Assembly: GCA_022648545.1 (NCBI GenBank)
Contig: JALCMP010000008.1
Location: 1 to 64,000 of the forward strand
Length of the DNA: 64,000 nt
Source: Bacteroidales bacterium
GTDB lineage: Bacteria > Bacteroidota > Bacteroidia > Bacteroidales > UBA932
Direction: 5' to 3'
Part shown: one piece after another, positions 35,386 through 45,163 of the stretch
Layout of the letters: every line of letters starts with the position of its first letter
Position numbering within the stretch: the first letter of the stretch is position 1
The notes under the pieces: model-generated
Told to the model about the DNA's origin: nothing
The model's input: the letters and a program-made list of their open reading frames with translations, nothing else
Databases searched by the model: none
Made by a program: the position numbers and the translations under genes

Positions 35386-37371
35386 TTATTTCGTAAGTAG
35401 TTTTATTACGGTTACCGAATACGGCCTAAGTTCATAAATGAATTTATCAGCGAATATCCTCGCTTTCTTTACGGAAGGTATGATATTCTCGAGATCGTTT
35501 ATGCTGTTCGTTGCGGACAACGAATCGGCTGCTATTTCGGTAACCGTTCCCTTTTTACGTACATCCTTTCCCTGTACGGATACCTGTACCTTGTTTTTGT
35601 GTCCGGCGGCATTCACCAGTTTGAGGTAAATATGATCGTCGTCCATTGTTGCGGAGTAATAAATCTCTTCTATACGTATCCTGTTTCCGTTGCCGTCCGA
35701 CGTGTCTTTCAGCACAGGAGAATGTGAAATGGAAGAAGCGGGGAGTTCGGTCCCGAGATTCCCGGAAAACATGCTTTGTATCCAAAAAGAAGGCGAACCA
35801 TAGCATTTCCCGGTGTCGTATCCTATAAGATCCGATTCCCATTGCATGGCTCCCTTGTTTACATTTACGAAAATCGGAGCGAAGCAGCTCATGCGAACTA
35901 TGTCCGCATTACGTTCAAGCCCCGTAAGATAAGCTGCGTCATATATTCCCCCGAGCATATTGGTAGTCGGACTGCCTTCGCGGAAAGCATATTCGCCTAT
36001 CATAAGCGCCGGCTTTTTGCGATCGTAATTATCATAAAGATGTGCCTGAAGCAACCCCATACCATTATCCGCCTTCATGTATGCGTGATGATCTTCCATG
36101 TCGGGCCTTACGGAATTTACGAATCCGTCAGAAGACGCGATAAGGACCATATCAGGATATTTCTCCCTGAATGCCTTTTGGAAAAGCTTGTACCGTTCAT
36201 CATAAGTACGTTTGAAATCGAAGAAATCTTCGTTCCCTATCTCAACGTATTTAAGGCGGAACGGTTTCTTCCGTCCCATGTCAATGCGCAATTTACCCCA
36301 TTTCGTGTTTTTGTCCCCGGTGAGGAACTCAACTTCGTCAAGAGCATCCTGTACGTATGGTTTAAGCGAATCACCGGTAATGGGATCGTGCATGCGGGAC
36401 AGATTAAGACCGTCGTAAACGGCGAGTACCGGCTCCATCCCAAGATCTTCGCACCAGTACATGAATTCCATAAGCCCCATCCCGTCGGAAGAAGGGTATC
36501 CCCATGCATCGCACATATGTCCGGGGCGTTGTTCAATCGGTCCTATAGTCTTTTTCCAGTCGAAACGGTTTTCAAGAACATTACCCTCCAGATAGTTTCC
36601 TCCCGGGAAACGGAGGAAGCGCGGGTGCATTTTCGCCATGAGGCTCATAAGATCTACGCGATTTCCGTTCTCCCTGTTTTTATAAGTAGGCGGAAATAAT
36701 GAAACCAGTCCGATTTTTATTACCCCCGGAGTGGTTGAGGTTATGGAAAAATGATTGTCGGAACATTCGGGAGCGCTATTCTCCGTAATCATTTCTACCG
36801 TATATTTTTTCCATTTATCGGTAATCCCCGATATTTGCGCACTTGCATAAACCGTGTCATTAATATTGTTTTCGATAGAGAAAGTAAGCGGACCTTCGAA
36901 AAATTCATCCGCCTTTGCAAAGAAAGACACGATATATCTGTTATTAGGTTTTACCGCAATTCCCCAATATCCGTCGTTATATATGCCCGCACGATTATTC
37001 GTGGAGGCCGAAGAAATTTCCAGTTTAAGGCATCCCGACAGAGCAGTCCCTTCAACCGGAACGGTATCGCGGTTCATAGCAGCCCGTGCCGTACCCTCCG
37101 TTATTAAATGCCAGTACGGTATTGTTTTTTTCTGAAGAAAAGTCCTGTTACGGATCTGTTCCGCGTAGAGTCCCCCGTCATAAGAATGATTTATCTCTTC
37201 GGTTATCAATCCGTACATGAACGGACTCACATCCGAAATTACTTTATTTGTCTTAATGCTTATCGTTGTGGTTTTGCTATCAAAAACCACATTCCCGGAA
37301 TTAGTGCAGGATGTAGCCGTAATTGAGGAAATAAAAAGGGTTGCAAGAAATATAAGAGTTCTGTCTTTCAT
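35386..37371 (-). CDS. GH51-type alpha-L-arabinofuranosidase lipoprotein
   Basis: Predicted to release arabinose from arabinoxylan, arabinan or arabinogalactan side chains. The 661-residue protein starts with a lipoprotein signal (LIFLATLFISSITATSC, lipobox TSC at about residue 22). An N-terminal carbohydrate-binding-like region precedes the (beta/alpha)8 domain. Acid/base glutamate is in KYVEIGNEDFFDF (about residue 381) and the nucleophile in ALMIGEYAFREGSP (about residue 461). FLRFPGGNYLEGN is another GH51 signature. The C-terminal beta domain is complete. It converges on trpB with only four bases between the genes, and no sus-type transporter genes are adjacent. Confidence 0.9.
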   Translation of the reverse strand: MKDRTLIFLATLFISSITATSCTNSGNVVFDSKTTTISIKTNKVISDVSPFMYGLITEEINHSYDGGLYAEQIRNRTFLQKKTIPYWHLITEGTARAAMNRDTVPVEGTALSGCLKLEISSASTNNRAGIYNDGYWGIAVKPNNRYIVSFFAKADEFFEGPLTFSIENNINDTVYASAQISGITDKWKKYTVEMITENSAPECSDNHFSITSTTPGVIKIGLVSLFPPTYKNRENGNRVDLMSLMAKMHPRFLRFPGGNYLEGNVLENRFDWKKTIGPIEQRPGHMCDAWGYPSSDGMGLMEFMYWCEDLGMEPVLAVYDGLNLSRMHDPITGDSLKPYVQDALDEVEFLTGDKNTKWGKLRIDMGRKKPFRLKYVEIGNEDFFDFKRTYDERYKLFQKAFREKYPDMVLIASSDGFVNSVRPDMEDHHAYMKADNGMGLLQAHLYDNYDRKKPALMIGEYAFREGSPTTNMLGGIYDAAYLTGLERNADIVRMSCFAPIFVNVNKGAMQWESDLIGYDTGKCYGSPSFWIQSMFSGNLGTELPASSISHSPVLKDTSDGNGNRIRIEEIYYSATMDDDHIYLKLVNAAGHKNKVQVSVQGKDVRKKGTVTEIAADSLSATNSINDLENIIPSVKKARIFADKFIYELRPYSVTVIKLLTK

Positions 37372-37423
37372 CGAATAAATTGTTTGGTTATAACAAATTT
37401 ATCCATTTTCTGTTGAAAGACAA

Positions 37424-37460
37424 AGAAGCCGCCTCACGGAATAGTGGGCGGCTTCTTTAT
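37424..37460 (-). terminator. Strong hairpin terminator
   Basis: AAGAAGCCGCC (37424-37434) and GGCGGCTTCTT (37446-37456) form an 11-bp perfect stem around a 11-base loop with T-rich flanks on both strands. It lies just 3' of the minus-strand surface-repeat gene. Confidence 0.8.
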
Positions 37461-37496
37461 TTATCAAAAGGCTTTATGCCATTATCGTCATACAGT

Positions 37497-38417
37497 TTAG
37501 AAAATGTATTGTATGCCTAAACGATATCCTATGAACAATTGTTTTAATCTTGACGAGCCATAGCTTTTCCATAAGGAATTGGAAGGGAAAATATCCTTGT
37601 TTAGGATGTCTTCGCTCTGCATATATGTAATAGCCGGGCCTGCAAATATTTCGAAATGTTTTACAGGCCTGAATGCAGGAAGTAATGCATATGAAATCTT
37701 GAATGTATTGTCTCCGTCGGTTACACCTATTGTTTCGCCCGTCAGTTCGTTATTTATCCTGAACATATCACATATATTTATATGTGCGCCAAGTCCGCCG
37801 GATAGCACGAATTCGTCACCCCTCGTTTTATGATTGAAGCCAACGCCTACAATTCCGTATGTTACCTTGCTTCCGGATCTGAAAGTGATTAACGAACTCC
37901 CGGTTCCGTCGTATGTTGCAGCAACGGAGAATTCACCTTGTTTTATTATGTTTACCAGACCGATGGGATAATCGCTTTTGTCTGCGATGTTAAGCAGTCC
38001 GGCCATTTGAACGCCTTTTACATTTCCTGCTACATTTACGAGGCCTGCGAGCTGGAAGCCGGAATAATCGTTTTTAGAAATGTTGGCCAGACCTGAAAGA
38101 GCAAAGCCTTTTCCATTATTACCGATGTAGTTGAATAATCCTGCCGTCTGAAAACCGTTAGCATCGTTATTTATTATATTGGCAATTCCTCCCAGGGTAA
38201 AAGCCTTTTCGTTTTTTGAAGTTCCTGCCAATAAGTTCAGCGAAAAATTATTGGTATATTGTCCGCAATTGAAGCCGTTCGTACTTAGAGGCGGGACAAA
38301 ACTTACCTGAAAGGCCGATTCCATATTCCGTTCTGTTTTCTTAGATTGCGCCGGGAGGCTTAGGACTGAAAACAGACAGATCCCTGTTAATAAAATTGAA
38401 TAAATTTTAATTCTCAT
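37497..38417 (-). CDS. LA_2272-type surface-repeat protein
   Basis: A 306-residue exported protein (signal peptide MRIKIYSILLTGICLFSVLSLPAQS). Its centre is a run of short repeats of the form G-F-x-x-A/S-G-L-x-N-x-x-x-N, for example GFQTAGLFNYIGNNGKGFALSGLANI and GFQLAGLVNVAGNVKGVQMAGLLNI. These are as in the LA_2272 surface-repeat family. The last third looks like a membrane beta-barrel ending RLGIQYIF. Its function is unknown; an outer-membrane location is likely from the terminal phenylalanine. It stands alone, with a terminator 3' and a 273-base gap to the divergent gltB. Confidence 0.7.
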   Translation of the reverse strand: MRIKIYSILLTGICLFSVLSLPAQSKKTERNMESAFQVSFVPPLSTNGFNCGQYTNNFSLNLLAGTSKNEKAFTLGGIANIINNDANGFQTAGLFNYIGNNGKGFALSGLANISKNDYSGFQLAGLVNVAGNVKGVQMAGLLNIADKSDYPIGLVNIIKQGEFSVAATYDGTGSSLITFRSGSKVTYGIVGVGFNHKTRGDEFVLSGGLGAHINICDMFRINNELTGETIGVTDGDNTFKISYALLPAFRPVKHFEIFAGPAITYMQSEDILNKDIFPSNSLWKSYGSSRLKQLFIGYRLGIQYIF

Positions 38418-38690
38418 TTTTTTATTTTTATATATGCTGCGAATATCACCATAATGAATGGATATAAAAATCTTTTCTGCTTATATATTCGCTTTTATTT
38501 CCGGTTGGCTTATTAATATCTTTTATGTTTTCTTATCATATGATTAAGATTATTTTTATCAGTACCCTTTTTTGCTTATGATGTGTAATATTATATAAAT
38601 GCTTGTATGGCACATTTTTAAGTAATATAAGGCAACCCGGTTTGATAAATAATCCTTATATTTGTATCAATTTGTAAGTAAAGATTGATT

Positions 38691-41600
38691 ATGAAAGCAG
38701 GGTTTCCTAAGGCACAGGGGATGTACGATCCCCGTAATGAACATGATAATTGCGGAATAGGTTTTGTCGCACATATAAAGGGCGAAGCGTCGCACGATAT
38801 TGTACAAAGAGGCTTCAACGTACTGGAGAATATGCAGCATAGGGGAGCTACCGGTGCCGATAATTCAACCGGCGACGGTGCCGGCATGCTTATGCAGATT
38901 CCGCACGCGTACTATAAAGACGTGCTGAAGATAGACGTTCCGGAGCCGGGCAGTTACGGGACCGGACTGGTCTTTCTTCCTCAAACGCTTGCCGAAGCCG
39001 ATTCCTGCATGGAAATCCTTACAGACAAGATAGCTTCCGAAGGGCTTGACCTCATAGCCTGCCGCGACGTACCCGTCGATTATTCGGCTCCCGGGGAGAT
39101 AGCCAGACAGACCGAGCCCATGATAAAACAGGTATTCGTAAAATCCGATCTAGAACAGGAGGCTCTCGAACGCAAATTATACATAGTACGCAAGCTTGCG
39201 GAGTATGCCGTTGCAAAGTCGGATATAAAAGATAAAAGATTCTTTTACCAGCCGAGCTTTTCATCAAAAGTTATGGTTTACAAGGGAATGTTAACCCCCT
39301 CGCAATTCCGGACATATTACAGGGATATGCAGCATCCCGAATTCAAATCGGCTATTGCGCTCGTACATTCGCGATTCAGCACCAATACGTTTCCTACATG
39401 GGATCTTGCACAACCGTTCCGCTTTATAGCGCATAACGGCGAAATAAATACCATAAGGGGTAACAGACTGTGGATGCACGCCCGCGAAGCCCTTCTGAAA
39501 TCTACTGTTTTCGGCAATGATTTAAAAAAGGTTCTGCCGGTTATAGAAGACGGGAAATCGGATTCGGCTTCTTTCGACAACGTCCTGGAATTTTTGCATA
39601 TGGCCGGACGTTCCCTGCCTCATGCCCTTTGTATGATGATTCCCGAATCATATAATGAGAAGAATCCTATTCCTGAGAGTCTGAAGGCATTTTACGAGTA
39701 TCATTCCACCATAATGGAGCCATGGGACGGTCCGGCCTCCATGGTCTTTTCTGACGGACGTTATATAGGTGGAACACTGGATAGAAATGGACTGAGGCCG
39801 TCAAGGTATGTAATTACAAAAAATAATCTTATTGTAATGGCTTCCGAAGTCGGCGTGCAACAGTTTCCCGCTGAGGAGATTGTGGAGAAGGGACGTCTGC
39901 GTCCGGGGAAGATAATGCTTATAGACACCAAGCTCGGAACGATTATACCCGACGAGGAGGTTAAGAACCAGCTGAGCAGGAGGAATCCATATGAGATGTG
40001 GCTCAAGGGCAATCGGATTATGATGAACGACATTAAGGTAAAGAAGAGGGTTATATCGAGGCTCGACAATTTCGAAACCCTCGCCAGAGTGTTTTCGTAT
40101 TCAAAGGAGGACATGGATGATATTATTTGCGGAATGTCGAAAACCGGAAATGAGCCTACTTCTTCTATGGGAAACGATACTCCTCTGGCTATTTTTTCGG
40201 ATAAACCCCAGATCTTCTTCAATTATTTCAAGCAGATATTTGCACAGGTTACCAATCCGGCGATAGATTCCATACGCGAAGGACTTGTAATGTCACTTAC
40301 CAATTATGTGGGATCGCTGCATTCTAATATTCTTAAAGAAACACCTGATCACTGCAAACTTATAAAGATAGATACGCCTCTCATAACCAATACCGACCTC
40401 GGAAAGATAAAGGATATGAAGGATGAATTGTTTTCACATCAGACAATCCCCATGTTGTTTCCCGTTGAAGGAGGGGAGGCCGGGTTCAGGAAGGCGTTCG
40501 ACAATATGCTGATTATGGCCGAAAGGGCGGTTGATGAAAAGAAAAACTTTATAATCCTTTCGGACAGGGGCGTGGATACCGGACATGCATCTATTCCTTC
40601 TCTTCTGGCTGTTGCAGCCGTCCATCATCATCTTATTGAGAAAAAGAAAAGGATGCAGGTGGGTATAATCGTGGAATCCGCCGAACCGAGGGAAGTGGAT
40701 CATTTTGCCCTTCTTCTTAGCTACGGAGCAAGTATGATAAATCCTTATATGGCTTTTGCCGCAATAGATTATTTGCAGCAGGAGGGCAAACTTGATATGG
40801 ATTATGCAGATGCCCGTATGAATTATATGAAGGCTGCGGACAAGGGGCTGCTTAAAATAATGTCCAAGATGGGGATTTCAACGTTGAGATCTTATCACGG
40901 AGCGCAGATGTATGAAGCCATAGGGGTAGGGAAGGATCTTATAGATAAGTATTTTACAGGCACGGCTTCGCGTATCGGAGGAATCGGCCTGCATGAAATT
41001 TACGAAGGAAGCAGACGCAGACATGAAGCGGCATATGCTGTCAGACCGGTGAAGGAGTCTTTTAGATTTGAAAAATCAGGAGCTTATTCGTGGAGGAAAT
41101 ACGGGGAGCATCATGCCTGGAATCCCGATTCCATAGGTTTGCTTCAGTGGGCTTCGAGAGCCGGGGATTACGGAAAGTACAAGGAGTACAGCACAAGGGT
41201 GGAAGAGGACAACAGATTTCCGGGTTTCATACGCGGATGTTTTAAGGTAAAGAAGAATCCGATTCCTCTTGAGCAGGTAGAACCCGCCGAAAATATAATG
41301 AAAAGGTTCGTTACCGGAGCCATGTCGTACGGAGCTATAAGCGACGAGGCTCACGAGGCTCTTGCTACTGCAATGAATACTATCGGCGGAAGGAGCAATA
41401 CAGGGGAGGGCGGCGAGAATCCGAAACGTTTCGGAACTATTACCGAAAGCGCCATAAAGCAGATTGCCTCCGGCCGTTTCGGAGTTACGAATAATTATCT
41501 TATGCATGCCCGCGAGCTGCAGATAAAAATCTGTCAGGGTGCCAAGCCGGGAGAAGGAGGACAACTTCCCGGATATAAGGTTAATGAGATAATTGCCAAA

Positions 41601-43211
41601 ACGCGTAATTCAACTCCGGGGATTACTCTTATTTCTCCTCCTCCGCACCACGATATTTATTCTATTGAGGATCTTGCTCAGCTGATTTATGATCTGAAGG
41701 TTACCAATCCCGGGGCGAAGGTTTCCGTCAAGCTCGTTTCCGAAGGCGGAGTGGGAACAGTGGCTGCCGGAGTGGCCAAGGCTCATGCTGATCTTATTAC
41801 CATTTCGGGAGGCGAAGGCGGTACCGGAGCCAGTCCTGCAAGCTCTATAAAGTATGCCGGACTTCCTGTTGAAATGGGTATTGCCGATACCCAGCAAACT
41901 CTTGTTATGAATAATCTGAGGGGACGGTTAAAACTTCAGGCTGACGGACAACTGAAAAACGGATGGGATGTTGTAAAACTCGGCTGTCTTGGAGCCGAAG
42001 AATTCGGCTTTGCTACGGCCGCCCTTATTACCCTGGGCTGCGTTATGATGCGCAAGTGCCACAAGAATACTTGTCCGGCCGGCATTGCAACCCAGGATGA
42101 AAAGCTGAGGAAGCGTTTCCGCGGGAAACCTGAATATATTATCAATTTCTTCCATTTTGTTGCAGAGGAAGTGCGGGAGATAATGGCGCAGATGGGTGTA
42201 AGGCGTTTTGAGGATCTTGTAGGAAGGGCCGATTTTCTTGAAGTTGATCCGCAGGTTGCCAACTGGAAGATGAAAAACGTGGACTTTTCGAAAATCCTTT
42301 ATATGCCGGAGGAATCCCGACAGTATGATATACATAATACGGATCCCGAAATAAAAAGAATAAAGGATCATCTTGATTTTAAGCTTATACATGATGCCAA
42401 CAAGGCTATAAAGGGAAAGGAAAAGGTATGGATTTCTTATCCGATAGTTAATACCGACCGTGCTATAGGAGCTATGCTTTCCGGCGAAATATCTAAACGT
42501 TATGGAGAGACTGCGCTGCCCGAAGATACAATTAACTGCATATTCAAAGGTACTGCAGGACAGTCTTTCGGAGCTTTTCTGGTAAGCGGAATTACTTTCA
42601 GACTGGAGGGCGATGCCAACGATTATATAGGGAAGGGACTTTCGGGAGGAAAAATTATTGTTGTACCTCCGTCCGGTTCTTCGTTCAGGCCTGAGGAGAA
42701 TATAATCATAGGCAATACTTCTTTCTACGGAGCTTCTTCCGGCGAGGCTTATATCCGCGGTGTTGCCGGAGAGCGTTTTTGTGTGAGGAATTCCGGAATT
42801 AATGCGGTAGTAGAAGGTACCGGAGATCATTGCTGTGAATATATGACCGGGGGACGTGTCGTCGTTCTTGGCAAAACAGGACGCAACTTTGCCGCCGGAA
42901 TGAGCGGAGGCATTGCTTATGTTCTGGATATGGACGGAAACTTCGATTATTATTGCAATAAGAATTTAGTCGAACTTTCGCAGATTGAGGACAAAACCGA
43001 TGTGGATGAATTGCAGGGATTGATAAGCAGGCATCTTTTGTATACCCGCAGTACTCTCGCCTCCGACGTGCTTACCAATTGGGAAGAGTATCGTTCGAGA
43101 TTCGTAAAGGTTATTCCATTTGAGTATAAAAAAGTGCTTGAGGAATTGAAATTAAGAGATATAGAGCGTAAGTTGAAACAAACCGAAGATGATACTTCGC
43201 GTCATGAATAG
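38691..43211 (+). CDS. gltB: Glutamate synthase, large subunit
   Basis: GltB makes glutamate from glutamine and 2-oxoglutarate. ATG 38691 gives 1506 residues; an in-frame TTG six bases earlier is unlikely. A 20-residue propeptide precedes the catalytic cysteine of the class II amidotransferase domain (NEHDNCGIGFVAHIKGEA). The central domain, the FMN-binding TIM barrel (SVKLVSEGGVGTVAAGVAKAHADLITISGGEGGTGASP), the 3Fe-4S cysteine loop (CVMMRKCHKNTCPAGIATQ) and the C-terminal GXGXG beta-helix (GLSGGKIIVVPP ... MTGGRVVVLGKTGRNFAAGMSGGIAYV) are all visible. A -7 box TATATTTG is at 38657-38664. It forms an operon with gltD, 23 bases downstream. Confidence 0.96.
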   Translation: MKAGFPKAQGMYDPRNEHDNCGIGFVAHIKGEASHDIVQRGFNVLENMQHRGATGADNSTGDGAGMLMQIPHAYYKDVLKIDVPEPGSYGTGLVFLPQTLAEADSCMEILTDKIASEGLDLIACRDVPVDYSAPGEIARQTEPMIKQVFVKSDLEQEALERKLYIVRKLAEYAVAKSDIKDKRFFYQPSFSSKVMVYKGMLTPSQFRTYYRDMQHPEFKSAIALVHSRFSTNTFPTWDLAQPFRFIAHNGEINTIRGNRLWMHAREALLKSTVFGNDLKKVLPVIEDGKSDSASFDNVLEFLHMAGRSLPHALCMMIPESYNEKNPIPESLKAFYEYHSTIMEPWDGPASMVFSDGRYIGGTLDRNGLRPSRYVITKNNLIVMASEVGVQQFPAEEIVEKGRLRPGKIMLIDTKLGTIIPDEEVKNQLSRRNPYEMWLKGNRIMMNDIKVKKRVISRLDNFETLARVFSYSKEDMDDIICGMSKTGNEPTSSMGNDTPLAIFSDKPQIFFNYFKQIFAQVTNPAIDSIREGLVMSLTNYVGSLHSNILKETPDHCKLIKIDTPLITNTDLGKIKDMKDELFSHQTIPMLFPVEGGEAGFRKAFDNMLIMAERAVDEKKNFIILSDRGVDTGHASIPSLLAVAAVHHHLIEKKKRMQVGIIVESAEPREVDHFALLLSYGASMINPYMAFAAIDYLQQEGKLDMDYADARMNYMKAADKGLLKIMSKMGISTLRSYHGAQMYEAIGVGKDLIDKYFTGTASRIGGIGLHEIYEGSRRRHEAAYAVRPVKESFRFEKSGAYSWRKYGEHHAWNPDSIGLLQWASRAGDYGKYKEYSTRVEEDNRFPGFIRGCFKVKKNPIPLEQVEPAENIMKRFVTGAMSYGAISDEAHEALATAMNTIGGRSNTGEGGENPKRFGTITESAIKQIASGRFGVTNNYLMHARELQIKICQGAKPGEGGQLPGYKVNEIIAKTRNSTPGITLISPPPHHDIYSIEDLAQLIYDLKVTNPGAKVSVKLVSEGGVGTVAAGVAKAHADLITISGGEGGTGASPASSIKYAGLPVEMGIADTQQTLVMNNLRGRLKLQADGQLKNGWDVVKLGCLGAEEFGFATAALITLGCVMMRKCHKNTCPAGIATQDEKLRKRFRGKPEYIINFFHFVAEEVREIMAQMGVRRFEDLVGRADFLEVDPQVANWKMKNVDFSKILYMPEESRQYDIHNTDPEIKRIKDHLDFKLIHDANKAIKGKEKVWISYPIVNTDRAIGAMLSGEISKRYGETALPEDTINCIFKGTAGQSFGAFLVSGITFRLEGDANDYIGKGLSGGKIIVVPPSGSSFRPEENIIIGNTSFYGASSGEAYIRGVAGERFCVRNSGINAVVEGTGDHCCEYMTGGRVVVLGKTGRNFAAGMSGGIAYVLDMDGNFDYYCNKNLVELSQIEDKTDVDELQGLISRHLLYTRSTLASDVLTNWEEYRSRFVKVIPFEYKKVLEELKLRDIERKLKQTEDDTSRHE

Positions 43212-43234
43212 AAGGTTATTTATTATAGAAGATT

Positions 43235-44716
43235 ATGGGAGATCCTAAAGGTTTTATGACCGTACCGCGCAAGGAAGGCGGATACCGTCCTCTTAATGAG
43301 AGAATATACGATTACGGAAAAGTTGAACAGACGCTCGACGAGGAGGACAGGAGAAAACAGGCGTCCAGATGTATGGATTGCGGTGTCCCGTTTTGCCACT
43401 GGGCATGTCCGCTCGGAAGCAAGAATCCGGAATGGCAGGATGCGCTTTACAGGAAGAACGACAGGGAAGCATATGAAATTCTTCATTCGACCAACAGCTT
43501 TCCTGAGATTACCGGAAGCATTTGTCCTGCTCTTTGCGAGAAGTCCTGCTTGCTGGCTATAAACAATGAGGCCGTTACGATTCGTGAGAACGAATATGCT
43601 ATTGTGGCGCTTGCTTTTGCCAAAGGGTACATTGTTCCCAATCCGCCGGTTATCCGCACAGGAAAGAAGGTGGCCGTAATAGGTTCCGGACCTTCCGGTC
43701 TGTCTGTTGCAGATCTGCTTAACAGATGCGGACATACCGTTACCGTATTTGAAAAAAGCGATGCCATAGGCGGCCTGTTGCGTTATGGCATACCAGATTT
43801 TAAACTCAACAAGGGTATCATAGACCGCCGTCTGGATATTTTCCGGGATGAAGGTATAATATTCAGGCCGGGGGTATCCGCAGGAGAGGATATTTCTGGC
43901 AAGGAACTGCTCGAAAAGTATGACGCCGTAGTCCTTGCCATGGGGGCCGGAACTCCGCGTGATTTGAAGGCGGCCGGCCGTAATCTTGAGGGTGTTCATT
44001 TTGCCCTTGATTTTCTCCGCCAGCAAAACCGTATAAATGCCGGCAGAGAATATTACGATGATAAAGTTTCAGCCGGCCGTACCCTCCCGGAGCGTATTTC
44101 CGCGGCCGGCAAGCATGTCCTTGTCATCGGCGGCGGCGATACCGGTTCCGATTGCGTAGGTACTGCAATAAGACAAAAGGCGGCCAGCGTTACCCAAATA
44201 GAAATAATGCCGAAGCCTCCTGTAGAACGGACCGATGGTAATCCGTGGCCTTACTGGCCGAAAGTGCTGAGAACTTCCAGTTCTCATCTCGAAGGCTGCA
44301 ATCGTCGCTGGGCCGTTTCAACTAAAAGATTCATAGGTGAAAATGGACGTGTGAAACAGGCCGAGATAGTAGGTGTGGAATGGAAAAAAGATAAGAACGG
44401 CCGTTTCGCCATGTGCGAGGTTCCCGGTTCGTGCGAAATTATTCCGGCCGACCTCGTGTTGCTTTGTATGGGCTTTACACAGCCCGTACACGCCGGTCTG
44501 CTTGATAATTTAGGTGTGGACTATGATGCGAGAGGCAATGTAAAGGTAGACGGCTACATGCAAACGTCCGTAGAAAAAGTGTTTGCAGCCGGAGATGTTG
44601 AGCACGGAGCCAGCCTTGTCGTACGTGCTATGGCTTCCGGCAGACGCGCTGCCGAAAAAGTGGAGGCCTACCTGAAAAAGCAGACGGACCTGAAGAAGCA
44701 GACGGACGCCCGATAG
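43235..44716 (+). CDS. gltD: Glutamate synthase, small subunit
   Basis: GltD passes electrons from NADPH to GltB. The 493-residue protein has the N-terminal Fe-S domain with RCMDCGVPFCHWACPLGSKNPEWQD and SICPALCEKSCLLAINNEAVTIREN (two 4Fe-4S sites). The FAD Rossmann motif is VAVIGSGPSGLSVADLLNRCGHTVTVFE, and the NADPH motif is VLVIGGGDTGSDCVGTAIRQ. The C-terminal FAD-binding end is KVFAAGDVEHGASLVVRAMASGRRAAEKVE. The tail QTDLKKQTDAR contains a short duplicated Q-T-D-L-K-K unit. It completes the gltBD operon. Confidence 0.95.
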   Translation: MGDPKGFMTVPRKEGGYRPLNERIYDYGKVEQTLDEEDRRKQASRCMDCGVPFCHWACPLGSKNPEWQDALYRKNDREAYEILHSTNSFPEITGSICPALCEKSCLLAINNEAVTIRENEYAIVALAFAKGYIVPNPPVIRTGKKVAVIGSGPSGLSVADLLNRCGHTVTVFEKSDAIGGLLRYGIPDFKLNKGIIDRRLDIFRDEGIIFRPGVSAGEDISGKELLEKYDAVVLAMGAGTPRDLKAAGRNLEGVHFALDFLRQQNRINAGREYYDDKVSAGRTLPERISAAGKHVLVIGGGDTGSDCVGTAIRQKAASVTQIEIMPKPPVERTDGNPWPYWPKVLRTSSSHLEGCNRRWAVSTKRFIGENGRVKQAEIVGVEWKKDKNGRFAMCEVPGSCEIIPADLVLLCMGFTQPVHAGLLDNLGVDYDARGNVKVDGYMQTSVEKVFAAGDVEHGASLVVRAMASGRRAAEKVEAYLKKQTDLKKQTDAR

Positions 44717-44769
44717 AAAGGTTGGGCTTGGAAAAACTTTTGAAAGGGTGGCATAATCATAAAAATCCG

Positions 44770-45010
44770 TCAGGATGCAGAAGCCTTTTTTTATAACTTG
44801 CCGGGTAATATATTGTAGGTGACTATGTTAATTTAAAAACCCGACGGAAATGTTTTTGCATCCTGATTTTACGTTTTTTCACAATATGCCTTGCATGTGC
44901 CTGTGGAGCCGATTCGCAAAAAAACAGGCTGTCGGGATGCGAATTTTGCTTTTGGATAAGTGCTTTATCTGTAGTGCTTTAGGAAAATAGAGCAATCGCA
45001 TCCTGATCCA
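44770..45010. repeat. Recurring GCATCCTGA-type inverted repeats in a gene-free stretch
   Basis: Between gltD and the export operon (44717-45163) I see no convincing gene. TCAGGATGCA near 44770 is answered by TGCATCCTGA near 44857. A second pair, GTCGGGATGCGAA near 44931 and ATCGCATCCTGA near 44995, repeats the same theme. The two short pairs could form large hairpins, or be remnants of a dispersed repeat. One of them may end the gltBD transcript. Confidence 0.45.
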
Positions 45011-45163
45011 TTTCTGAAAGTGGACCTGAAGACCTACCAAAATCCTCGGAGATACTTGTGGTTCTCTGGAGGTCGTTTCTATGTAAACGTGGAGTTTATT
45101 GCGGATCCGGTCCGAAGCGGCGGTGTGCTTGTAATATGGCATGCCCATAATTTGGTGTGCCTG

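Noticed and set aside
35776-36699. 307-residue frame antisense to the arabinofuranosidase gene
   Set aside because: Shadow frame; the minus-strand product has complete GH51 motifs.
41928-42830. 300-residue frame antisense to gltB
   Set aside because: Shadow of a conserved gene: the opposite frame contains all glutamate synthase motifs.
44879-45148. 89-residue minus-strand frame between gltD and the export operon
   Set aside because: Runs through the GCATCCTGA repeats, has no recognisable domain and no promoter or operon context; treated as non-coding.
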